Source of the DNA: an uncultured Eubacteriales bacterium
GTDB lineage: Bacteria > Bacillota > Clostridia > UMGS1810
DNA: 5,237 nt
NCBI GenBank assembly: GCA_902493665.1
Contig: CABUQL010000110.1
Location: 1 to 5,237, forward strand
Direction: 5' to 3'
The notes under the pieces are model-generated. The model made no database searches and was not told the DNA's origin. It was given only the letters and a program-made list of their open reading frames with translations. This document shows, in pieces, positions 1 to 5,198 of the stretch (the stretch's first letter is position 1; every line of letters starts with the position of its first letter). Position numbers and translations under genes: made by a program.

Positions 1-515
1 ATAATGTATTTGCCGTCATAAATTGCCTGAAAATGATGGTCTTTCTTTTCTCTTTTGAGCACCTCGCAGCCTGAATTGCTCAGAATTTCCATTGCTTTGT
101 TTTCGTCTTTTTCGTTTATTAAAATGTCAATGTCGGACGAAATTCTTGATTCCGGAACATCATAATAAACGGCAGCACTGTCGCCTTTTAAAACACAGCA
201 CTCAATGCCGTTTTTTTCCAAAATATCGCAAAGCCTGTATGCGCCGTCCGTTTTTTTCATATTAAATGCGATTTCTGATATAAATCTTTTGTTAAGTACA
301 GGAAAAGTGCCGGCGTATTTTTGAGAAAGTCTTTTTTCGTTATAAAGCTTTTTTACGGCAAGGAAAAAAATCGCCCACACTTCGTGCTGCTTTGCAATTT
401 TAAAAAGCTCTTCAAGATTGTAGTCATCTTCTTTGTTGTGCTTGTTTTCTTTAGGCATACTTCCCGAAACGGCACAACCGTATAAATATAAAAAATCGTA
501 AGAATTCTTTGTCAT
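1..515 (-). CDS. Nucleotidyltransferase family protein (NTP_transf_5-like), N-terminal part only
   Basis: The gene reads leftward off the window edge: 171 codons are open from the ATG at 513-515 and no stop is reached. Visible in the translation are an LKG motif at about residues 109-111, inside CCVLKGDSAAVYY, and a SSDIDILI motif at 126-133. D128 and D130 of the latter fit the paired metal-binding aspartates of the polymerase-beta-like nucleotidyltransferase fold. The LKG plus SDIDIL arrangement is typical of the uncharacterised NTP_transf_5 family (Pfam PF14907), whose members usually run to about 350-400 residues, so roughly half is present. There is no signal peptide, so it is probably cytoplasmic. 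A GGAG ribosome binding site lies 5 bases before the start, and a strong promoter sits further upstream. The substrate is unknown; some relatives occur in peptide-modification or polysaccharide clusters, but nothing here decides that. Confidence 0.8.
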   Translation of the reverse strand, partial: MTKNSYDFLYLYGCAVSGSMPKENKHNKEDDYNLEELFKIAKQHEVWAIFFLAVKKLYNEKRLSQKYAGTFPVLNKRFISEIAFNMKKTDGAYRLCDILEKNGIECCVLKGDSAAVYYDVPESRISSDIDILINEKDENKAMEILSNSGCEVLKREKKDHHFQAIYDGKYI

Positions 516-558
516 AAAATCTCCGTTTCCTCGCACTTATCGCCACAAATAACAGTTT

Positions 559-592
559 ATTATATTTTACATCAAATTAAAGTTTGTGTCAA
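559..592 (-). promoter_or_regulatory. Sigma-A-type promoter for the nucleotidyltransferase gene
   Basis: On the minus strand a perfect -35 box TTGACA (587-592) is followed after exactly 17 bases by TAAAAT (564-569), a 5/6 match to the -10 consensus. An exact TATAAT (559-564) overlaps it, but its 22-base spacing is too long. Transcription would start near 552-557, giving a leader of about 40 bases before the ATG at 515. No hairpin or operator is evident in that leader. Confidence 0.7.
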
Positions 593-701
593 TTAATTGT
601 AGTTTAAATAATTTGAAAAATCAGGACGGATATAAAACAATACATCGCAAATAATAAAAACAAAAGTCTTTTATCAGTCTTACAAAAAGGAGATAAAGTA
701 T

Positions 702-1040
702 ATGAAAGATAATAAAAAAGACAAAAATTTAAAAACCGAAAGACCGCTTATTTTTGACGACGACCTAATAGATACGTGCAAAGCCGCCTCTGCAACCGAC
801 TGTACGGGAATTATACAAACCGCACCGCTTAAAACGGGGGAGTATGAAGCATATAAAGATGTTTACGATTTTACACCGCCCGACATTTTTGACAATCTTA
901 ACGAAGACGTTATAAACGGAATGAAAAAAGATTTGGAAAAGCCGAAAAAGCAAAACAAAGTAAATGACGAGGATGTTATTGACGGCGAAAAAGACATCAG
1001 CGATGTATTTGATTATGACGACGTAGAGGATATATTTTAA
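702..1040 (+). CDS. Small, very acidic hypothetical protein (112 aa)
   Basis: I do not recognise this protein. The start is well supported by AAAGGAGAT at 686-693, whose AGGAG core ends 9 bases before the ATG. By my count the product has 30 Asp/Glu against 16 Lys/Arg, no Trp or His, and two cysteines (C26 and C34). It has no signal peptide and no membrane segment. A Lys-rich N-terminus (1-14) leads to a core around residues 24-60 with ATDCTGI and the segment YKDVYDFTPPDIF, which looks like the part most likely to be conserved. The C-terminal half contains a loose internal repeat, NEDVINGMKKD (67-77) and DEDVIDGEKD (89-98), and ends in an Asp-rich tail. The gene is transcribed away from the nucleotidyltransferase gene across a 186-bp gap; I see no convincing promoter of its own. 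It is probably soluble and partly disordered. Function is unknown. Confidence 0.72.
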   Translation: MKDNKKDKNLKTERPLIFDDDLIDTCKAASATDCTGIIQTAPLKTGEYEAYKDVYDFTPPDIFDNLNEDVINGMKKDLEKPKKQNKVNDEDVIDGEKDISDVFDYDDVEDIF

Positions 1041-1045
1041 AGTCA

Positions 1046-1090
1046 TTTTCAGCTTTTTACCGATTTTTACCTGTTTTTACTGCTTTTTAA
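1046..1090. repeat. T-tracts phased at exactly 10 bp (probable bent DNA)
   Basis: Just after the acidic-protein stop codon, four consecutive 10-base units share the form NNNTTTTTAC: AGCTTTTTAC, CGATTTTTAC, CTGTTTTTAC and TGCTTTTTAA. The T5 runs begin at 1054, 1064, 1074 and 1084. A T4 run at 1046-1049 is nearly in phase. Tracts of A or T repeated once per helical turn are known to give intrinsic curvature, so a local bend is a reasonable inference. Read on the minus strand the units are GTAAAAA repeats. There is no stem before them, so they are not a normal intrinsic terminator. Confidence 0.6.
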
Positions 1091-1096
1091 AAAAAC

Positions 1097-1280
1097 TTGG
1101 CAAAAGCTTACGGCAAAACTAACGTTTTGCAAAGAGGCTTTATAATGGTTAAAAAACTGCACAATTTTTATTTTTGCAATTTAATAGGGGACACTTTAAA
1201 AAGCGTCCCCGAAAATTTGAATTTTATTATACTTAGGCAAGCACCGTCTGCCACGCAAAACGGCAATTTTGCGCTATGAT
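1097..1280. other. Hairpin-rich non-coding spacer, possible palindromic repeat element
   Basis: Three perfect or near-perfect stems lie close together. GCAAAAC/GTTTTGC (1113-1130) has a TAAC loop. GGGGAC/GTCCCC (1187-1210) continues inward, after one mismatch, with further pairing of CTT to AAG. CGCAAAA/TTTTGCG (1254-1273) has a 6-base loop. The word GCAAAAC occurs at both ends of the region (1113-1119 and 1255-1261). A GGGGAC...GTCCCC palindrome recalls the REP-like units linked with IS200-type transposases in Firmicutes, but no transposase is present and that link is only an impression. The frame open from 1097 begins with TTG and has no ribosome binding site there. An internal ATG at 1145 does have a weak GAGG before it, but the 44-residue product overlaps two of the stems and looks incidental. 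Confidence 0.4.
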
Positions 1281-1297
1281 TTTTCTGGTTTTTTTTA
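1254..1297 (+). terminator. Possible rightward terminator
   Basis: A 7-bp stem, CGCAAAA (1254-1260) with TTTTGCG (1267-1273), is followed by a T-rich stretch that includes TTTTT (1280-1284) and a T8 run after GG. The stem is AT-rich and the first T run begins 7 bases after it, so efficiency is doubtful. It would stop any transcript from the acidic-protein gene before it runs into the opposing SDR gene. No equally good terminator is visible for the leftward operon, whose transcript would cross this region. Confidence 0.35.
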
Positions 1298-1314
1298 AAA
1301 AGCGTATAAAAACT

Positions 1315-2100
1315 TTACTCCTTTGGAATAACGGGATAGAGCTGGATTGTGTTTCCGCCGTCTACCACAAGTTCTGCGCCGGTGGTATTTCTTGCACCGT
1401 TTGCAAAGTACCATACTGCGTCCGCAATATCTTCTCCGACCGCAACATCTCCCAAAGGTGTGTACTTTGACGGAACATCTTTATAAAAATCGGGATTTTT
1501 AACCCATCTGTCCGTTTTAATCATTCCTGGAAGAACCGCATTAACTCTTATGTTGTATTTTCCCAGGTCAAATGCAAGCGCTCTCATCATACCGAGCTGA
1601 CCGCTTTTTGAAGCACTGTAAGCAATTCTGTCGGGGATAACACGGTATGCGGTGTTTGAATTTATAAAAGTAATGCTTCCGCCGCCATATTCTTTCATTC
1701 TTTTTGCCGCTTCTTGGCATATGCAAAAATTCCACAACATATTTGTGTTTATAACACGCATAAAATCAATCAGGGGATTTTCAAATATTTTCATATTAAG
1801 TCCCTGGTCCGCTGCATTTAAAACGAGAGTATCGACAAAAATATTTTCTTTGTCAAATCTTAAAAACATATCTGTAACCGATTTTTCGTCAACGCTTGCA
1901 TCGGCATTTAAAGAATTGATTGTAATGCCTGTAACATCGCAAACAGGATACTCGCTTTTGTAGCGCTCAAGCGCCTCCGAAACGCTCTTTTCATTTCTCC
2001 CCGTAAAGATAACACGGTATTTTTCGGAAAGAAATTTTTTAACTATATCAACACCTGTGTTTTTGCATGCGCCCGTAACAAGTGCAGTTTTAGTTTTCAT
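1315..2100 (-). CDS. Short-chain dehydrogenase/reductase (SDR), last gene of the operon
   Basis: This 261-residue protein has the normal length and motif order of a classical SDR, an NAD(P)-dependent oxidoreductase. The cofactor loop is TGACKNTG (9-16), a variant of TGxxxGxG with Asn in place of the middle Gly. NAA (95-97) stands where NNAG is usual. The catalytic set is N120, S148, Y161 and K165, with YSASK and the usual 13-residue Ser-Tyr spacing. PGMIKTD (191-197) follows, and the C-terminal VVDGG is typical of sugar and hydroxyacid dehydrogenase SDRs. R35 in TGRN after the second strand suggests NADP(H). No signal or membrane segment is present. GAGGTG (2108-2113) lies 7 bases before the ATG, inside the end of the GH16 gene. 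The two genes overlap by 11 bp, so translational coupling is likely. From context it may oxidise a sugar, or a sugar-derived keto acid or alcohol; the substrate cannot be read from sequence. Confidence 0.9.
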   Translation of the reverse strand: MKTKTALVTGACKNTGVDIVKKFLSEKYRVIFTGRNEKSVSEALERYKSEYPVCDVTGITINSLNADASVDEKSVTDMFLRFDKENIFVDTLVLNAADQGLNMKIFENPLIDFMRVINTNMLWNFCICQEAAKRMKEYGGGSITFINSNTAYRVIPDRIAYSASKSGQLGMMRALAFDLGKYNIRVNAVLPGMIKTDRWVKNPDFYKDVPSKYTPLGDVAVGEDIADAVWYFANGARNTTGAELVVDGGNTIQLYPVIPKE

Positions 2101-2932
2101 TATCTGTCACCTCATCAAAAACTCTTATATGGTCAACATAAAATTTGTCGCCGATTGAAGCATAAGCTTCTTTGCTTGCTTTTCTTTCGCCGCTGCTTAA
2201 TCTGTAGCCTTTCGGCTCTGTTGTAAGGAGTATAAACTGCTCAACATCGGAAACGTAGTTAGTGATGCGACCGTCTTCTTTGCCGTCTATGTAAAATGTG
2301 TAACCTGTCTTGTCCCAAAGAAGTCCGAAATAATGGTACTCGTCCGTGTCAAGACCCTTCATGCCGCCGACGTGTTCATTTTTCATATCCTTTCCGTAAC
2401 CGCCGGTAAATGCGTTGTGACCTGCAATTTCTCCGGGGCGGAAACATTCCATAATGTCAATTTCGGTTCCTGAATTTGAAGGATTTAAAGTTGAACCGAT
2501 AACGGGCGACTGAATCCAGAAGGCGCTCCACCAGCCGTCGGTTTTTTGCAGCTTGCATCTGCATTCGTAATAGCCGTATCTGTGCGTAAATTTATTTTCG
2601 TGAAGTTTTCCGATTCTCCATTGCAGACGGTCTTCGCCGAATTTTGTTTCTTCCAAAGGTTCGTCCATAAAGTTGTAACCTGTCTGAAGCTGTACGCTGA
2701 CGGGCTTTCCGTCATCTTCGCAAAGCGTAAAAACGGCATTTGATTTTCCGTCAAGCTCAATGCCTTTTTTGTCTGTCCAGCCGGGCCATCTTTCGCCCAT
2801 CATTGTAAGACGGAAATCCCATTTATCTTTGTCAAGTTCGCTGCCGTCAAATTCGTCATTCCAAACAAGTTTCCACTTTTTGCCCTCGGGAAGAAGGCTC
2901 GGCTCATGATTTTCTACATTAAATATCTGCAT
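2090..2932 (-). CDS. Glycoside hydrolase family 16 protein without signal peptide
   Basis: This 280-residue protein is essentially a single GH16 beta-jelly-roll domain. It opens with WKLVWNDEFDG (20-30) and KWDF, the usual family start, continues through YGYYECRCKL (119-128) and WWSAFWIQSP (134-143), and has the catalytic motif GTEIDIME at 155-162. In GH16 terms E157 is the nucleophile, D159 the helper and E162 the acid/base; the ExDxxE form is the one found in laminarinases, agarases and related beta-1,3/1,4-glycan enzymes. It closes with YVDHIRVF, the family's final strand. There is no signal peptide, lipobox, binding module or membrane segment, so it should stay in the cytoplasm. I chose the ATG at 2930-2932 because AAAGGGA lies 8 bases upstream of it; an in-frame ATG at 2953 has no ribosome binding site. 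It follows the dehydratase gene by 30 bp and overlaps the SDR gene. Substrate is unknown. Confidence 0.88.
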   Translation of the reverse strand: MQIFNVENHEPSLLPEGKKWKLVWNDEFDGSELDKDKWDFRLTMMGERWPGWTDKKGIELDGKSNAVFTLCEDDGKPVSVQLQTGYNFMDEPLEETKFGEDRLQWRIGKLHENKFTHRYGYYECRCKLQKTDGWWSAFWIQSPVIGSTLNPSNSGTEIDIMECFRPGEIAGHNAFTGGYGKDMKNEHVGGMKGLDTDEYHYFGLLWDKTGYTFYIDGKEDGRITNYVSDVEQFILLTTEPKGYRLSSGERKASKEAYASIGDKFYVDHIRVFDEVTDNEN

Positions 2933-2940
2933 AATTAAAT

Positions 2941-2947
2941 TCCCTTT
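2941..2947 (-). promoter_or_regulatory. Ribosome binding site that fixes the GH16 start
   Basis: AAAGGGA on the minus strand stands 8 bases before the ATG at 2932. The longer frame starting at 2953 would place this site inside the coding region, and the bases before 2953 contain no purine-rich match. Confidence 0.65.
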
Positions 2948-2962
2948 TTGCATTTATCGGTT

Positions 2963-4123
2963 TTAAAAATAAAATTCTGTTTTCGGCGGTCTTATATCAG
3001 TGAGAGCACCCGTGTAATGTCTTAATGTGTGGGGAACATAAGGATGTTTTTCACATTCTTCTTCATTAATTTCAATACCTATTCCGGGCTTGTCGCCGAT
3101 TTTTATATAACCGTTTTCGTATGTAAGATTTTCATTGGTAACGTCTTTTCTGTAATCAACATCACTGTACATAATTTCAAGTATGGTAAAGTTTGGACAG
3201 CATGCTGCAAGATTAAGCGTTGCGGCATTTGCAACGGGTCCCGAAGGATTGTGCGGTGCAAAGCCAATGTAGCGTGATTCTGCCGTTGCGGCGATTTTCT
3301 TAAGCTCCGTAATTCCGCCCGCATGGCTTATATCGGGCTGAATAAAGTCTGCCGCTTTTTTGTCGAACATCTCGTTGTAATCCCATCTTGTGTAAAGTCT
3401 TTCGCCTGCCGAGATTGAAATGTTTGAACGCATTTTTACTTCTTTTAATGCATCAAGATTATCCGGCGGAACAGGCTCTTCAAAAAACATCGGCTTAAAC
3501 TGTTCAAGCTCTTTTGCGATTTTTACTGCGGTCGGAATGTTAAATCTTCCGTGCCCTTCTATTAAAAGGTCAACTTCATCGCCGACTGCTTTTCTTACCT
3601 CGTCAACGCATCTTAAAGCAGTTGTAAGGTCTTTGTTTGAAATATCCATAAACGATTTGCCGAACGGGTCCCATTTCATAGCGGTAACGCCGCGTTTAAC
3701 TGCAATTTTTGCTTTTTCGCCGAATTCTTCGGGCGTTTTTGCTCCGGCAAACCAGCCGTTAACGTAAATTCTTACTTTGTCGTTTACCTTTCCGCCGAGA
3801 AGCTGATATACCGGCACATTAAGGCTTTTTCCCAAAATATCCCAAAGTGCGGTTTCAACTGCGGAAAGCGCGCTCATAAGAACCGGTCCGCCTCTCCAGT
3901 AAGCGTCGCGGTAAATATTGCGCCAATGTTTTTCAATTTCAAGCGGGTTTTTTCCGACAAGGTATTCCTTAATGTGCTCAACCGCACCCAAAAGTGCTTT
4001 TTCTTTGTATTCAAGAGTTGCTTCTCCCACACCGTCAATTCCTTCATCGGTGTAAACTTTTACAAAAACCCAGTTTGTTCTGAAACAGTCAACAACAAAA
4101 GTTTTTATGTCTGTTACTTTCAT
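2963..4123 (-). CDS. Enolase-superfamily acid-sugar dehydratase, D-galactonate dehydratase-like
   Basis: At 386 residues this is the full length of the mandelate racemase/muconate lactonizing branch of the enolase superfamily; E. coli DgoD has 382. The N-terminal capping domain (about 1-115) contains WRGGPVLMSALSAVETALWDI. The barrel follows, with metal ligands E189, E215 and E241 and histidines H191 (in GHGRF) and H291 (in APHNPSGP), then E316. Recalling E. coli DgoD, these align with D183, E209, E235, H185, H285 and E310 at a constant offset of six, so the active-site layout is conserved apart from Glu replacing the first Asp ligand. The known reaction is removal of water from an aldonate to give a 2-keto-3-deoxy acid, with Mg2+, in the cytoplasm. 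The ATG has AGGAG (4130-4134) 6 bases upstream. As first gene of the operon it lies next to the regulatory region. The exact substrate is open; galactonate, another aldonate and a 3,6-anhydro-sugar acid are all possible. Confidence 0.88.
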   Translation of the reverse strand: MKVTDIKTFVVDCFRTNWVFVKVYTDEGIDGVGEATLEYKEKALLGAVEHIKEYLVGKNPLEIEKHWRNIYRDAYWRGGPVLMSALSAVETALWDILGKSLNVPVYQLLGGKVNDKVRIYVNGWFAGAKTPEEFGEKAKIAVKRGVTAMKWDPFGKSFMDISNKDLTTALRCVDEVRKAVGDEVDLLIEGHGRFNIPTAVKIAKELEQFKPMFFEEPVPPDNLDALKEVKMRSNISISAGERLYTRWDYNEMFDKKAADFIQPDISHAGGITELKKIAATAESRYIGFAPHNPSGPVANAATLNLAACCPNFTILEIMYSDVDYRKDVTNENLTYENGYIKIGDKPGIGIEINEEECEKHPYVPHTLRHYTGALTDIRPPKTEFYF

Positions 4124-4151
4124 TCTTATCTCCTCTATTCATCAACAAATA

Positions 4152-4180
4152 ATTATATCTTCGTTTTTGCCCATATATAG
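4152..4180 (-). promoter_or_regulatory. Likely activator-dependent promoter of the dehydratase-GH16-SDR operon
   Basis: On the minus strand an exact TATAAT (4152-4157) lies about 30 bases before the dehydratase start, with the ribosome binding site just downstream. The base positions 17 upstream read CTATAT (4175-4180), which does not resemble TTGACA. A good -10 with a poor -35 is the usual picture for a promoter that needs an activator, fitting control by the adjacent AraC-type protein. The predicted leader is only about 20-25 bases. Confidence 0.5.
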
Positions 4181-4210
4181 ATATTTTCTTGTATGTTTTC
4201 CGGACGGGTC

Positions 4211-4239
4211 TTGCGAAACAGAGATTATTATGATACAAT
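4211..4239 (+). promoter_or_regulatory. Probable promoter of the AraC-family regulator gene
   Basis: TTGCGA (4211-4216) and TACAAT (4234-4239) are separated by exactly 17 bases. The -10 is preceded by TGA, giving the extended form TGNTACAAT. Transcription would begin near 4246, leaving a leader of about 95 bases that is very rich in T runs. Confidence 0.5.
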
Positions 4240-4265
4240 TGTAACATAGAAGTTGATTTGTTCAA
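4238..4265 (-). promoter_or_regulatory. Alternative leftward promoter overlapping the regulator promoter
   Basis: On the minus strand TTGAAC (4260-4265) and TACAAT (4238-4243) are 16 bases apart. The -10 shares the palindrome TACAATTGTA (4234-4243) with the rightward promoter, so RNA polymerase could occupy only one of them at a time. If used, it would give the operon a leader of about 105 bases. Confidence 0.35.
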
Positions 4266-4278
4266 TATGTAATGTTAC
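4241..4278. promoter_or_regulatory. Candidate operator: inverted repeat GTAACAT / ATGTTAC
   Basis: GTAACAT (4241-4247) and its exact complement ATGTTAC (4272-4278) are centred 31 bp apart, close to three helical turns, so both half-sites would face the same side of the DNA. A smaller TTGA/TCAA pair (4253-4256, 4262-4265) lies between them. The element covers the regulator's start of transcription and the alternative leftward -35. It could bind the AraC-type protein for autoregulation, but the short arms in AT-rich DNA leave room for chance. Confidence 0.35.
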
Positions 4279-4328
4279 TTATTTTTTTAGAAATCTTACT
4301 TTTTTAAGAAAATTTTTGTTTTTTTATG

Positions 4329-4334
4329 AAAGGA
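4329..4334 (+). promoter_or_regulatory. Ribosome binding site that fixes the regulator start
   Basis: AAAGGA stands 6 bases before the ATG at 4341. The in-frame ATG at 4326 is preceded only by T runs and would place this site within the coding region, so the later start is preferred. Confidence 0.6.
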
Positions 4335-4340
4335 AAAAAG

Positions 4341-5141
4341 ATGGAAAGTATATTTAACATCAGTCAGTTCGGATATTACATTTCGAAAATGCACACAAAC
4401 AAAACCGTTACCGACAAAAGAAAAACGAAGCATTATGAAATTGAGCTTTACACAAAGGTGACGGATTTGGGAAAAAGTATTGTTGACGGGAATGAATATA
4501 AGCACAGAAACGGCAATATTTTAATTGCAAAACCCGGCAGTATAAGAAACAGTGTTTCGCGTTTTGAGTGTTATTGCGTCCACTTTAAATGCAGAGATAA
4601 AAAAATTGCAGAAAAGTATCTTGACCATCTTCCGACAATACTGTTTCCGGGAAACACCGATAAATATATTGAAATTTTTGAAGACATAACGAGAGCTATG
4701 ATATCAAAATTTGAAGGATATGAGCTTTACACCGATGCAAAAACAATGGAGCTTATAAGCCTTATATACAGCTGCTGCGCAAACTTTACAAAGTCAAGCG
4801 GGCAGATGCAGTATGATGTAAACATAAGAAGTGCTATGGAATATATGAATAAGAATTTAAAAAAGCATCTTACGCTTTCTGATATAGCAACCGAGGCAGG
4901 ATTCAGCCCGAGCTATTTTCACGGTATTTTTAAAGAAATGACAGGTATGTCACCGTATAAATATCTTTTAAATGCGAGAATTAACTGTGCAAAAAATCTT
5001 CTTATGAACAGCAGACTTCCGTTTTCCAAAATCGCCGAGGAGTCGGGATTTGTAAGTCAGGCATACTTTGCATACGTCTTTAAAAAAGAGGTGGGGGTAA
5101 GCCCTAAAGCATACCGAAGCACAAAATCAATTATAATTTAA
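4341..5141 (+). CDS. AraC-family transcriptional regulator
   Basis: With the preferred start the protein has 266 residues, the usual size for a two-domain AraC-family regulator. The N-terminal half has the features of a cupin-like ligand domain: ILIAKPGSIRNSV (60-72) followed by CYCVHFKC (77-84). The C-terminal part (about 162-262) carries two helix-turn-helix units, LTLSDIATEAGFSPSYFHG (177-195) and LPFSKIAEESGFVSQAYFA (226-244). The family signature GVSPKAYR comes near the end. No membrane segment is present, so it is a one-component cytoplasmic sensor. It is transcribed away from the dehydratase-GH16-SDR operon, and the most economical inference is that it activates that operon in response to the sugar or an intermediate. 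Sensing glycan-derived sugars is common in this family, but the inducer is not deducible. A strong terminator begins directly after the stop codon, so the gene is monocistronic. Confidence 0.93.
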   Translation: MESIFNISQFGYYISKMHTNKTVTDKRKTKHYEIELYTKVTDLGKSIVDGNEYKHRNGNILIAKPGSIRNSVSRFECYCVHFKCRDKKIAEKYLDHLPTILFPGNTDKYIEIFEDITRAMISKFEGYELYTDAKTMELISLIYSCCANFTKSSGQMQYDVNIRSAMEYMNKNLKKHLTLSDIATEAGFSPSYFHGIFKEMTGMSPYKYLLNARINCAKNLLMNSRLPFSKIAEESGFVSQAYFAYVFKKEVGVSPKAYRSTKSIII

Positions 5142-5176
5142 AAAAACGGTTTGGGCATTTTGCCCAAACCGTTTTT
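5142..5176. terminator. Strong bidirectional intrinsic terminator
   Basis: A perfect stem runs from C5147 to A5157 and from T5161 to G5171, with arms CGGTTTGGGCA and TGCCCAAACCG and a TTT loop. It is flanked by A6 on the left and T5 on the right, so it works in either direction. It would end the regulator transcript from the left and the response-regulator transcript from the right. It starts directly after the regulator's stop codon. Confidence 0.93.
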
Positions 5177-5198
5177 GATTTTTGATTTACGAAAAAAA

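Noticed and set aside
613..641. Rightward promoter TTGAAA...TATAAA or AACAAT for the acidic-protein gene
   Set aside because: The TATAAA is only 12 bases from the -35-like box, and the hexamer at 17-base spacing matches the consensus poorly.
765..1046. Leftward 93-residue hydrophobic frame opposite the acidic-protein gene
   Set aside because: It is the complement of an Asp/Lys-rich gene, which automatically yields a hydrophobic-looking product. It has no ribosome binding site.
1097..1279. 60-residue rightward reading frame after the T-tract block
   Set aside because: It starts at TTG without a ribosome binding site and two of the three stems in the area fall inside it. The shorter version from the ATG at 1145 has only a weak GAGG and no recognisable domain. 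It is better explained as chance or part of a repeat.
3420..3767. Rightward 115-residue frame within the dehydratase gene
   Set aside because: It lies entirely inside a well-supported enolase-superfamily gene on the other strand and shows no domain of its own.
4195..4219. GTTTTC...GCGAAAC as a possible catabolite-repression (cre) or operator site
   Set aside because: Only about four bases of each arm pair and the spacing does not fit the cre consensus.
4294..4309. TCTTA/TAAGA stem in the regulator leader as an attenuator
   Set aside because: The stem is only 5 AT-rich pairs, which is expected by chance in such T-rich sequence.
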